From Acidobacteriaceae bacterium (GTDB taxonomy: Bacteria > Acidobacteriota > Terriglobia > Terriglobales > Acidobacteriaceae): DNA of 34,103 nt. The notes under the pieces were generated by a model. It worked only from the letters and a program-made list of their open reading frames with translations. It was not told where the DNA came from and did no database searches. The stretch is from NCBI GenBank assembly GCA_031296325.1, contig JARLFY010000054.1, forward strand, positions 1 through 34,103, written 5' to 3'. A program made the translations under genes and the position numbers. Of this stretch, positions 1 to 7,503 are shown one piece after another (position 1 is the stretch's first letter; every line of letters begins with the position of its first letter).

Positions 1-1626
1 CTACTCGATCCCCAGCTTCTTCCAGAGCGCATCAACCTTGGCGACGACGCTGGGTTCCATTGCGACCATCGGCGGCCAGAGACGGGTAAAGCCCTCGGCG
101 GCCCACTTGCGCGTGGCGTCGATGCCCATCTTGGAGCCGTAGTTGGGCAGGCGGCTGGAGTGGTCCAGCGAGTCGACCGGCCCCAGCGTGAACTGAATGT
201 CGCGCTCCGGGTCGATGTTATTGGCCACGCGTAGGGTGACTTCGGCGATGTCCTGCACGTCGCAGTCCTCATCGACCACAATGATGCACTTGGTCGACAT
301 CGCCTGCCCCATCGCCCAGATGCCGTTCATCACCTTGCGCGCGTGCCCGGCGTAGGACTTCTTGATCGAGACCAGAATCAGATTGTGAAAGACTGCCTCA
401 GGCGGCAGGCAGACGTCAACGATCTCCGGCAGCGTCAGTTGCATCAGCGGCAGAAAAATGCGTTCGACCGCCTTGCCCATCCACGCGTCCTCCATCGGCG
501 GCTTGCCCACCACCGTCGCCGCGTAGATCGGGTCCTTGCGATGCGTGATGCAGGTCAGGTGGAAGACCGGATACTCGTCCTCCATGGTGTAGAAGCCGGT
601 GTGGTCGCCGAACGGCCCCTCGGTGCGCAGTTCGGTGAGGTTGACGTAGCCCTCCAGGATGTACTCGGCGTGCGCGGGTACCTGTAGATCGACCGTCTCG
701 CACTGCACCAGCTCGACCGGCTTGCTGCGCAGGAAGCCCGCGATCAGATATTCCTCCACATCCGGCGGCGCGGGAACGATTGCAGAAAACGTCGTCGCGG
801 GATCAGTCCCGATGGCTACGGCAACCTCCATGCGCCCCGCGTTGATTCGGGTCTGCGTCGTCGATGGAATCTTCGCGCCTCCAGCAAGCGCGGTCGTTCC
901 TCCATCGGTCTCGGCCATTAGATTGACACGAGCAGCCAGATCAGCACTCTCAGTCGCCGTGCGCAGACGGTCGCGCAGTTGCTCGGCGGCGTTCTTCTGC
1001 CGCTGCCAGTGCATCCCCGTGGTCTGCCCGTCGTAGACCTGCATGCGATACATGCCGACGTTGCGCTTGCCGGGCTGGTTATCTTTCCCGGCAGGGGCCC
1101 GCGTCACCACGCAGGGCAGCGTGATGAACGGCCCGCCATCCATCGGCCAGGTGGTCAGCACGGGCAGCTTCAGCAGGTCGATTCCCTGCCCGCCATCCTC
1201 CACTGTGCGATGGACGACCTGCTTGCAGGCCGCGTCCTTGGCGGCGATGACTTTTGGGAAAAAGCTTCCGACCTCGGCCAGCTTGGGCAGCAGCTTGAGC
1301 TTGTCCATCAGCGTAGTCGGCGTCTCGGGTTGGATCAGGGTGCGAATGCGTCCCGCGATCTTGTCCAGCGAGTCGGTCTCCAGAGCCAGCCGCATGCGCC
1401 GCTCCGAGCCAAACTGGTTCATCAGAACCTTCGCTCCGGGATAGCCCTTGACGTTCTCAAACAGCAGCGCTGGCCCGCCCGCCTTAGCGGTTCCCTTGCC
1501 CATCTTGGAGACGCGATCGGCGATCTCGGCCATCTCCAGATACGGATCGACGGCCTCGCTGACACGCTTCAGTTCGCCAGCTTTTTCCAGTTGTTTGATC
1601 CAGTCCCGCAGGTCGTTATAGGCCAA
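1..1626 (-). CDS. ubiD: UbiD-family prenylated-FMN decarboxylase
   Basis: UbiD-family enzymes are prenylated-FMN-dependent, reversible (de)carboxylases of aromatic or unsaturated acids; in quinone synthesis they remove the ring carboxylate. The 541-residue chain has the family landmarks: the N-terminal DLRDWI/LEKAGEL segment, GMYRMQVYD near 191-199, the catalytic-region motif EGPFGDHTG at 336-344 (E336 and D341 match the conserved acidic residues), RKDPIYAATVVGKPPMED near 363-380, and a C-terminal KKSYAGHARKVMNGIW block. It is longer than the E. coli enzyme (497 residues), mainly through an Ala/Thr-rich insertion at about 208-262. The start is TTG with GGAG seven bases upstream; the stop lies at the very edge of the window. 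Acidobacteria use menaquinone, so a role in menaquinone synthesis is inferred, but the substrate cannot be read from sequence. The family call is very secure and the pathway call moderate. It is separated from the next gene by a strong hairpin terminator. Confidence 0.93.
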   Translation of the reverse strand: MAYNDLRDWIKQLEKAGELKRVSEAVDPYLEMAEIADRVSKMGKGTAKAGGPALLFENVKGYPGAKVLMNQFGSERRMRLALETDSLDKIAGRIRTLIQPETPTTLMDKLKLLPKLAEVGSFFPKVIAAKDAACKQVVHRTVEDGGQGIDLLKLPVLTTWPMDGGPFITLPCVVTRAPAGKDNQPGKRNVGMYRMQVYDGQTTGMHWQRQKNAAEQLRDRLRTATESADLAARVNLMAETDGGTTALAGGAKIPSTTQTRINAGRMEVAVAIGTDPATTFSAIVPAPPDVEEYLIAGFLRSKPVELVQCETVDLQVPAHAEYILEGYVNLTELRTEGPFGDHTGFYTMEDEYPVFHLTCITHRKDPIYAATVVGKPPMEDAWMGKAVERIFLPLMQLTLPEIVDVCLPPEAVFHNLILVSIKKSYAGHARKVMNGIWAMGQAMSTKCIIVVDEDCDVQDIAEVTLRVANNIDPERDIQFTLGPVDSLDHSSRLPNYGSKMGIDATRKWAAEGFTRLWPPMVAMEPSVVAKVDALWKKLGIE

Positions 1627-1708
1627 TTGCTCGCTCCATCCCCGGCGCAGCCGAGGCTCTTCTATGGTAACTGAGCCGCGCCAGATAACTCACTCGCCAA
1701 CGTAAAAT

Positions 1709-1737
1709 GGGGACTCCGAGCATGGCTCGGAGTCCCC
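1709..1737 (-). terminator. Hairpin terminator after the rhaT-like gene
   Basis: A perfect 13-bp stem (GGGGACTCCGAGC / GCTCGGAGTCCCC) with a 3-base loop lies 27 bases beyond the rhaT-like stop. On the minus strand it is followed by ATTTTA, so it suits rho-independent termination of that transcript and insulates ubiD from it. Confidence 0.8.
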
Positions 1738-1764
1738 ATAAATTACTTGCAGCGCGAACGCGTC

Positions 1765-2967
1765 TTAGTGGACGACCGTTGCTATGACCTCTTTGACCGC
1801 GTGGTAGTAGTTGCCGTAACCAACGACCATCGTCGAGCCGATCAGCAGCGACAGACCAGCGGTAACCAGCAGCTTGGTACGCATGCTGGTGCCGTGCCAC
1901 TCCTTCAACACCAGACCCCACAGCGTGGCAAAGATGATGATCGAGGCCATGTGCAGCGTCCAGCTGGAGAAGTCGTACTTACCCATCTTCGTCTGTCCCA
2001 TGGAGTAGAAGAAGAACTGGAAGTACCAGGTGACTCCGGCCAGCGCAGCGAAGAGGTAGTTGGCAACCAGCGTGTGCGGAGCCAGACGGTCGTAGGTCGA
2101 GGAGTCCAGAGGATCGAAGTCCACCAGCGTATCGCCCGAGGTAGCGGCGGCGCGCATCGGATTCAGTCCGGGTTCGCCCGCAAACTGGTGGATAGAGCCG
2201 TTCTGAATAATGAGAACCGACGACCAGATGAAGTTGGTGATGAATCCGCCCCACAGAACGACGATCAGTACCGGAAGATTCTGCCAGAGATCGCTCTTGC
2301 CAGCGCTCAGCAACTGAGCCTTGGCCAGAACCGCGATAGGCTTGCCCGCATCCAGACCGAAGGCGAAGAAGGAACTCATGAAGCCCGCCAGAACCGCAAT
2401 GCTGACGCCCTTGCCGAAGGAGTAGTCGCGTTCTCCGGCTTCGAGCTTCTCTTCTGGAGTAATCTCCTGCTCCTTGGAGAGACCGGCTGCGCCATTGACC
2501 GCAACGCCGATCAGACAGACAAGAACGCCGAACAGGATGAACTGGCCGGAGGTCTGGTGTACCAGCGTGAAGATCTCGCCGTGAAAGATGGGAGGAACCA
2601 GCGTCCCAAAGACCGCGCAGAGGCCGAGAGCGATCGCGTATCCCAGAGCAATGCCGAGATAGCGAATCGCCAGACCGAAGGTAATTCCGCCGACTCCCCA
2701 CAGCGCTCCAAACAGCAGAGCGTACGCAAGCGACTCGGGGTTACTGCCATAGACAGATCGCAGGATTCCGTAGGGATGGGGAACCAGCAGGCAGGCCAGC
2801 AGAGAGGGTGCAATAATCCATGCGGCAAAGCCCTGAATCAGCCAATAAACCTCCCAGGACCAACGTTTGATGCCGCGGAATGGAATGAAGTTGGTGGCGG
2901 AAGCAAAACCGCCGATCCAATGGTAGATGACGCCAATTAACGGATTAGGTCCCAAGATGCCTCGCAA
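1765..2967 (-). CDS. rhaT: L-rhamnose/proton symporter family permease (RhaT-like)
   Basis: This is an inner-membrane, proton-driven sugar importer of the drug/metabolite transporter superfamily. The roughly 400-residue chain is built of about ten hydrophobic segments and follows E. coli RhaT closely: KRWSWEVYWLIQG near the N terminus, FGALWGVGGITFGLAIRYLGIALGYAIALG at about 85-115, and WYFQFFFYSMG and SSWTLHMASIIIFATLWGLVLKEW near the C terminus. It is about 55 residues longer than E. coli RhaT. The longest reading begins at a TTG directly after a stop codon with no good ribosome site; a second TTG at 2955-2953 has GAGG four bases upstream and may be the true start. No rhamnose catabolic gene is adjacent, so the sugar (rhamnose or a relative) is uncertain. 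It lies alone between a terminator and a long gap. Confidence 0.85.
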   Translation of the reverse strand: MRGILGPNPLIGVIYHWIGGFASATNFIPFRGIKRWSWEVYWLIQGFAAWIIAPSLLACLLVPHPYGILRSVYGSNPESLAYALLFGALWGVGGITFGLAIRYLGIALGYAIALGLCAVFGTLVPPIFHGEIFTLVHQTSGQFILFGVLVCLIGVAVNGAAGLSKEQEITPEEKLEAGERDYSFGKGVSIAVLAGFMSSFFAFGLDAGKPIAVLAKAQLLSAGKSDLWQNLPVLIVVLWGGFITNFIWSSVLIIQNGSIHQFAGEPGLNPMRAAATSGDTLVDFDPLDSSTYDRLAPHTLVANYLFAALAGVTWYFQFFFYSMGQTKMGKYDFSSWTLHMASIIIFATLWGLVLKEWHGTSMRTKLLVTAGLSLLIGSTMVVGYGNYYHAVKEVIATVVH

Positions 2968-3462
2968 CTACAAGAAATTGGATACTGATAAATAATCAGG
3001 TATCTAAGCACCCCTATCTTACCTGATGTGATTCTCCTGTGGGAAATCCCCGCCTGCACAGGTTCTGCGATTGAAAGCGCAGAACTTCAATTTCGGCGTA
3101 AACGCTGCATAATCAACAAGGCATCAGAGCCTAGCCCAAATTGCCCTAGACTGATTTTTTTGTCATTCCGTAGCAACGCGAAGGAATCTGCTTTTGCTCA
3201 TTGCACAATATTCAATAGCATTACGGAAATCACTTACCCCAAAACAAATAAGCCAGACCTGCCCTAGCATCTGTGACCGAACGCGCATCCCCAAGCCTCC
3301 GTGAAAGTTACACGAATTCTTAGAGCTTTGGAGGATCAGTTTGCAGATCCACGCATTCCGTTCACAGATGCCGCAGCGATCTGACTTATCTACAAGTGGC
3401 GCACCAGACGATCCTTGCAATCGTCCCGCACTACAGGTCTTTCATCGTTCTGACATCACGCG
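2968..3462. other. Intergenic gap upstream of rhaT-like gene
   Basis: About 495 bases without a credible gene. The part next to rhaT is AT-rich and should hold its promoter, but I could not fix a -35/-10 pair. One copy of the dispersed hairpin repeat A lies at 3161-3197. A possible 79-residue reading on the plus strand (3028-3267) runs through that repeat and has no ribosome site or recognisable motif. Confidence 0.6.
3161..3197 (+). repeat. Dispersed hairpin repeat A, copy 1
   Basis: Reads TGTCATTCCGTAGCAACGCG followed by AAGGAATCTGCTTTTGC. The ATTCC and GGAAT arms can pair. The same family recurs at seven other intergenic places in this window. Confidence 0.8.
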
Positions 3463-4062
3463 TTACTGATTCTGGATCTTGATGACAATCTCAACGGCTA
3501 CCTGCACGGGCTGGTTATCTACCGTAGCTGGCTTGAAGCGGTACTCGCTGATTGCTGCCATAGCCTTCCGATCCACGACCGATCCCGCCGAGCGGGTTAC
3601 CGTGACATCATTGGGAATTCCAAACTCGTTCACCGTTGCACGAGCCGCAACCAAGGTCACTCCAGGCCGTTCCGACAGTTCTGCCGGAGTGAGTCCAACC
3701 TCAACTGCATGGGTCAGCTTGGGAGCGGAGTTTTCTGTTGGCTCGCTCCCCATGATTGTGTCTCCCAACGCCGCATTCTGACGCTGAATCGCACGTGCAA
3801 AGTCGTCGACCATTTTGGTCTGAATATATTCGTGAACCGTCGCATGAGCGGTCAGCTTGTTTGCTGGAACCGATGCGACAGACGTCGCGATAGCCACGGG
3901 CTTGGCGGCCGCCATAGCGACCTCGGCCAGACCAACGGGGCGTGTTAGCTCGGCCTGATAAAGCACCGAAGCGGAGGACGGCTTAGATTCAGCCGACGTG
4001 CTGACCTGTCCATGAGCCAGGACAGGCAACAGAACGAGAGTGGACAGAATCATTCGACGCAT
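3463..4062 (-). CDS. Exported protein with TonB C-terminal-type domain
   Basis: This 199-residue secreted or periplasmic protein ends in a domain of the TonB C-terminal family. The start is fixed at 4062 by AAGGAG eight bases upstream of ATG and by the signal peptide that follows (MRRMILSTLVLLPVLAHGQ). A longer reading back to 4128 adds a non-signal-like leader. Residues about 20-130 are Ala/Ser/Thr-rich and featureless. The last 65 residues have the TonB-C pattern: ARATVNEFGIPNDVTVTRSAG, then an invariant-style AISEYRFKPA with a Val-rich end strand. Unlike true TonB it has a cleavable signal rather than a membrane anchor followed by a Pro-rich stalk, and no exbB or exbD is nearby. In acidobacteria such stand-alone domains are common and mostly uncharacterised; energy transduction is therefore not claimed. 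Upstream DNA is AT-rich, fitting its own promoter. Confidence 0.75.
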   Translation of the reverse strand: MRRMILSTLVLLPVLAHGQVSTSAESKPSSASVLYQAELTRPVGLAEVAMAAAKPVAIATSVASVPANKLTAHATVHEYIQTKMVDDFARAIQRQNAALGDTIMGSEPTENSAPKLTHAVEVGLTPAELSERPGVTLVAARATVNEFGIPNDVTVTRSAGSVVDRKAMAAISEYRFKPATVDNQPVQVAVEIVIKIQNQ

Positions 4063-4489
4063 ATAAATTCTCCTTTTGGACATAACTTGCCCAAAACAAC
4101 TGTACAGGCAAACAGCAACGACTGTCAATAAAATAATTATTTGCGTAAATTTTCCAATAAATATTGCACCCCCAACGCTCCATATCGAAACTTTTATAAT
4201 CTCTCGTTGAAAAAATAGACATAGAAAACCCTCGTCCTACCTGCCTTGTCCAGATGCGTTCGCTGTATGGCAAGGATTCCGCTATGCAGCGCAACGCACT
4301 GCCGAAAATCCGCGCAAGAGCAAATCTAGCGATGCGAACGCCATCGCCATCTCCCGTTGCAGAGATGGACGAGATTTTTTGGGATAGAGATATGGAGTGT
4401 CGAGAAGTGATCGTCGCCATTCTCGGCGAATACAACGTGTAACGAAGGATCTAGATTGTTTCAGATATTGCTATAAACCAATTTGGTTG

Positions 4490-4530
4490 CCGTTCCGTAG
4501 CGAAGCAGAGGAACCTGCTTTTGCCGTTGC
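4490..4530 (+). repeat. Dispersed hairpin repeat A, copy 2
   Basis: Here the pairing arms read GTTCC and GGAAC instead of ATTCC and GGAAT, so both sides changed together. It is followed by GCCGTTGC/TTGTCTTT-type low-complexity sequence that leads directly into repeat B. Confidence 0.75.
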
Positions 4531-4561
4531 CCCTGTCTTTGCCGTTGCGGTTGTCTTTAAA

Positions 4562-4593
4562 GGGCCAAAGGCCTGTTCTATACCAGCCTAGGG
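4562..4593 (+). repeat. Three-hairpin repeat B, copy 1, left part
   Basis: Contains hairpin 1 (GGGCC AAA GGCCT), the spacer GTTCTATACCAG and the first half of hairpin 2, ending in CCTAGGG. The rest of the element resumes at 4857, so this copy is split by an insert. Confidence 0.8.
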
Positions 4594-4647
4594 TGTATCG
4601 ACATATAGATCTTTTGTAATTGCAGTTGTCCTTGCCTGTTTTTGTTT

Positions 4648-4690
4648 GTCATTCCGTAGCGCAGCGGAGGAATTTGTTTTTCGCCGTTGC
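4648..4690 (+). repeat. Dispersed hairpin repeat A, copy 3
   Basis: TGTCATTCCGTAGCGCAGCG then GAGGAAT, followed by TTTGTTTTTCGCCGTTGC. It lies within the insert at 4594-4856. Confidence 0.8.
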
Positions 4691-4761
4691 GGTTGTCTTT
4701 GCTGTTGCGGTTGTTTTTATAGCATTTTCCCCAAGGGGATAGATTTCCGTGGCGCGAGCAA

Positions 4762-4799
4762 CAAAGCAGATTCCTCCGCTTCGCTACGGAATGACAAAC
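4762..4799 (-). repeat. Dispersed hairpin repeat A, copy 4 (inverted)
   Basis: Reverse complement of the consensus: GCAGATTCCTCCGCTTCGCT then ACGGAATGACAAAC. Together with copy 3 it makes an inverted pair that could fold into a long stem within the insert. Confidence 0.8.
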
Positions 4800-4856
4800 A
4801 AAAGTGAGGCAACAGCAACAGTGGCGTCGCAAAGCAACGTGTATATGTCGATACGG

Positions 4857-4943
4857 CCTAGGGCGCAGCCCTAGGGTTACGGACAGCACAAAGACTGAGG
4901 GCTGAAGACCCGACCTATTCTGCCGAGAACTTTAGAGACAGGA
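4857..4943 (+). repeat. Three-hairpin repeat B, copy 1, right part
   Basis: Resumes with CCTAGGGCGCAGCCCTAGG (hairpin 2), then TTACGGACAGCACAAAGAC, hairpin 3 (GGGCTGAAGACCC) and CGACCTATTCTGCCGA. It ends in GAACTTTAGAGACAGGA (4927-4943), the same right end as the MITE-like element at 31876-32067, so this copy looks like a remnant of that element without its left end. Confidence 0.75.
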
Positions 4944-5096
4944 GCCTGAATAATCTACGCGCATGACCCCCCACAGCCCTCAGGCAAGACGTGGCACCGA
5001 TACACTCTTTGCCTAATCCGTGCTTCTATCCGCGTCATCCGCGTTAAGTTTCTCTGACGGAAAACTCCAGTGTTTATGTACAGATATGGACAGATT

Positions 5097-7274
5097 CTAA
5101 TGCGCAGCGAGTTCCGCTGAATCCACCATCCGCGGCTGCACCACGATGCCGTCAAACAGCGTCGCCGCCACCAGATGGTCGCCCACCGGACGCACAAAGC
5201 GCAGATTCCAGCCCGTATCCCATGCCCTCACCTGCATCGTCGCACTCTCCACCGCAAAGACCGCGGTCGATGGCCCGCTTGAGGTCAGCAGAACGCGTCC
5301 AGCCGCCTCGTCATAGTAAAGGCTGTTCACATTGCGCACACTCAGCCCCTTCGGCGTCGTCCAATTCGCGCCCTTGTCAGAGGAGAAGTAGACCCCATTG
5401 CGATCCCCAACCCACAGATCTCCCTTCCCATCGACCGCCAGTGCCGAGAGCTGTGTCACATCTTCCGGCAGCTTCACCTTCTGCCACTTCTTGCCGCTAT
5501 CCACAGAGATCTCCAGCGTATCCAGGCTCGCCGCCGCCACCACAGACCTCGCCGAAGCGATATAGCGCCACTCCGAACCGCCCAGCGCTGCAACCGCACT
5601 CCAGACCGTTCCGCTCGACACGCTGCGCAGAACTCCCTGCGAACTCGCCGCAAACAGCGTCTCCCCGCTTCTGGCAAAGCCATACACACTTCCATCGAAT
5701 TTCTTCTCTTCGACTGGAACGGGAGCCGACACAACGCGCTCCTTTGCCGCCGGACGAGTCGTCTGCTTCGCCTTCTTCGCTGCAACATGCGCGGTCTTGC
5801 CTCCCGCCGCTGCTGGCGGAACAGGCGCAGTTGGGACAACAATCTCCTCATCCCCCGTGCGCTTCCACTCCGATCCATTCAACCGATAGATTCCATGCTC
5901 AGTTCCCGCCAGAATCGTGCCGTCCGGCGCTTGCCCCAGACTGAAGGCGTCCCGCCCTTCCAGGCCGGCGCCAAGCTGCGACCAGCTCAGTCCGCCTGTG
6001 TGGCTCACAAACACGCCTCCGAAATCCTTATCATTCACCACGCCCACATACACCGTGGCGGGATGCTTGGCGTCGCCGGTGTACGCCGTAATCTGCCGCG
6101 CAGAGAATCCATTGTTCGACGACACAAAGCTCTTGCCCCCGTCGTCGCTCGCCAGAACGCCCTGACGATCCGTCGCCAGCAGCACCACCCGAGAGTCCGT
6201 CGGATCGACGTACACGTCGTTCACAATGACTGCGGAACTGGTCGTCTCGGCCCAGATCTTTCCTGCGCTGTCGGTGCGATACAGCCCCTCGGTCGTTCCG
6301 GCATAGACCGTGTCTGCGCGATTGGGATCCTGCATCAGCACACGAGTTCGCCGCGCGCTGGAAGGGATTCCCAGAGCCTTGACGAACTTCGCCCCACCAT
6401 CGACGCTCTTGTAGATCCCCGAACACGCGCTTGCATACACTACGTTCGAACGCTTCGGATCGACAATGATCGAGAAGACATCCGAGTCATCGATAATTCC
6501 CTGCTTGATGTTGGTCCAGCTCTTCCCCCCATCGGTCGTCTTCCAGGGCAGGTGCCAGGTTCCAGCGTAAATAATGTCCGGGTTCAGCGGATCGACCGCC
6601 AGCGACTCAATCTCGTGAATCTCGTGGCTATCCTTGGGGCTGATCCTCTCCCAGTGCGCGCCGCTGTCCACGGATCGAAAGACACCCTCCAGCGTTCCCG
6701 CCACCAGAACCTTCGCGTTCGAGGGAGCCGCCGTCAGAGCGCGAATCGACTGCCCACGCATCTCCTCCTGACTCGACCACGTCACACCGCCGTCGTTGCT
6801 GATGAACAGTCCGCCATCGGGATGGTTCAGATCGGTCAGGACCCACGCTCCAACCACCAGATGCCTGTTGTTCAGCGGATCGACCAGAATGTGGTCGATC
6901 ACCAGATCGTCCCGATTGCCGATCCGCGCCAGCCGCACCCACTGATTGCCCTCATCGTGCGACTCGTAGACCCAGCCGTTGGCCGCGCCCAGATACAGAT
7001 GCGCATGATCCCTCGGATCTGCCGCGATCGAGCGCGCAGAACCTCCGTCCGGCCCAAACGGAAACCACGAGACGGCATGCATCTGTGGGCAGACAAGAGA
7101 AAAGGCCAGAGCAATCGAAAGTATGTAAATCCGGTGGAATCTGCAATTCAATGTTGAAATCCATCCTGTTGCGTAAGCGTTATTTGTACTGATGAGCGAG
7201 TAAGTGTCCTGAGCCATTAATTCGCGGCACTCGAGTATTTCTCGAATTGCTGTAGACCTGAAATGAAATGTCAC
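5097..7274 (-). CDS. Exported Asp-box (BNR/VPS10-like) beta-propeller protein
   Basis: A large secreted repeat protein of unknown substrate. It shows about eleven Asp-box turns of the form S-x-D-x-G-x-x-W, for example SHDEGNQW (105-112), SNDGGVTW (159-166), SVDSGAHW (201-208), TTDGGKSW (246-253), SVDGGAKF (290-297), SDDGGKSF (376-383), and more near the C terminus. These fold as beta-propellers in sialidases, sortilin and Ycf48-type proteins. A Pro/Ala/Lys linker at about 480-525 separates a large first propeller from a smaller second one. A hydrophobic segment at about 50-62 (IYILSIALAFSLV) followed by QMHA looks like a signal peptide, so the GTG at 7274 may be too early; a TTG at 7151-7149 with GGATGG upstream would put the signal at the N terminus. 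No catalytic residues of a glycosidase can be assigned. A scaffold or binding role is inferred only. Confidence 0.85.
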   Translation of the reverse strand: MTFHFRSTAIREILECRELMAQDTYSLISTNNAYATGWISTLNCRFHRIYILSIALAFSLVCPQMHAVSWFPFGPDGGSARSIAADPRDHAHLYLGAANGWVYESHDEGNQWVRLARIGNRDDLVIDHILVDPLNNRHLVVGAWVLTDLNHPDGGLFISNDGGVTWSSQEEMRGQSIRALTAAPSNAKVLVAGTLEGVFRSVDSGAHWERISPKDSHEIHEIESLAVDPLNPDIIYAGTWHLPWKTTDGGKSWTNIKQGIIDDSDVFSIIVDPKRSNVVYASACSGIYKSVDGGAKFVKALGIPSSARRTRVLMQDPNRADTVYAGTTEGLYRTDSAGKIWAETTSSAVIVNDVYVDPTDSRVVLLATDRQGVLASDDGGKSFVSSNNGFSARQITAYTGDAKHPATVYVGVVNDKDFGGVFVSHTGGLSWSQLGAGLEGRDAFSLGQAPDGTILAGTEHGIYRLNGSEWKRTGDEEIVVPTAPVPPAAAGGKTAHVAAKKAKQTTRPAAKERVVSAPVPVEEKKFDGSVYGFARSGETLFAASSQGVLRSVSSGTVWSAVAALGGSEWRYIASARSVVAAASLDTLEISVDSGKKWQKVKLPEDVTQLSALAVDGKGDLWVGDRNGVYFSSDKGANWTTPKGLSVRNVNSLYYDEAAGRVLLTSSGPSTAVFAVESATMQVRAWDTGWNLRFVRPVGDHLVAATLFDGIVVQPRMVDSAELAAH

Positions 7275-7448
7275 CCTGCCCCTCGAACGAAGTGAAGGGG
7301 AAGAATTCCCGCATCTTGTTCGCAGCCGCTGAAAAGACTTGAACTGATGGATCGGAGGTTGAAACCATTCGACAATCGAGCTTTTCTTCTATACCAGAAT
7401 ACCGTGAAGACGCTCATTCAACGAATCTTCTTTCGTCCAAACAACACA

Positions 7449-7480
7449 ATGGCTGACTGGGAATCAACCCAGTCAGCCAT
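7449..7480 (-). terminator. Hairpin terminator after the OmpA-like gene
   Basis: A perfect 13-bp stem (ATGGCTGACTGGG / CCCAGTCAGCCAT) with loop AATCAA lies 24 bases past the stop. On the minus strand it is followed by TGTGTTGTTT, a T-rich tail suited to rho-independent termination. Confidence 0.75.
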
Positions 7481-7503
7481 CTGTGCTTTATTGCTATTTC
7501 GAA

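Larger units (their letters stand above)
4594..4856. mobile_element. Insert bounded by inverted GTATCGACATATA
   Basis: A 263-bp non-coding segment interrupts repeat B copy 1. Its ends carry the 13-bp inverted repeats GTATCGACATATA (4595-4607) and TATATGTCGATAC (4842-4854). The host repeat has CCTAGGG on both sides (4587-4593 and 4857-4863), as expected of a 7-bp target duplication. Inside lie two repeat A copies in opposite orientation. It encodes no protein. A MITE-like origin is inferred; palindromy of CCTAGG makes the duplication reading less than certain. Confidence 0.55.
4063..5096. other. Gene-free repeat mosaic
   Basis: About 1 kb with no credible gene. The first 180 bases are AT-rich and likely promoter DNA for the TonB-C gene. 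From about 4490 to 4943 it is a mosaic: repeat A copies 2-4 (the last inverted), a three-hairpin repeat B split in two, and an inserted module bounded by inverted GTATCGACATATA. The stretch 5020-5045 has a low-complexity ATCCGCGTCATCCGCGTTA motif. A 62-codon reading at 4254-4442 lacks a ribosome site. Confidence 0.7.

Noticed and set aside
1747-2940. Long plus-strand open frame opposite the rhaT-like gene (about 397 codons)
   Set aside because: It is the exact antisense of a clear membrane transporter, is Gln/Arg/Asp-rich with no motif, and arises from codon bias of high-GC DNA.
2968-3462. Search for tRNA or other RNA genes in gaps
   Set aside because: No cloverleaf with a TTC-containing T-loop (GTTCRA) and CCA-type end was recognised here or in the other gaps; the structured repeats are hairpins only.
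4254-4442. 62-codon plus-strand open frame starting ATG
   Set aside because: No ribosome site, no recognisable motif, and no second signal such as an operon partner; left uncalled though not disproved.
4578-4889. 103-codon minus-strand open frame
   Set aside because: It translates the interspersed repeats A and B and the insert; repeated non-coding DNA.
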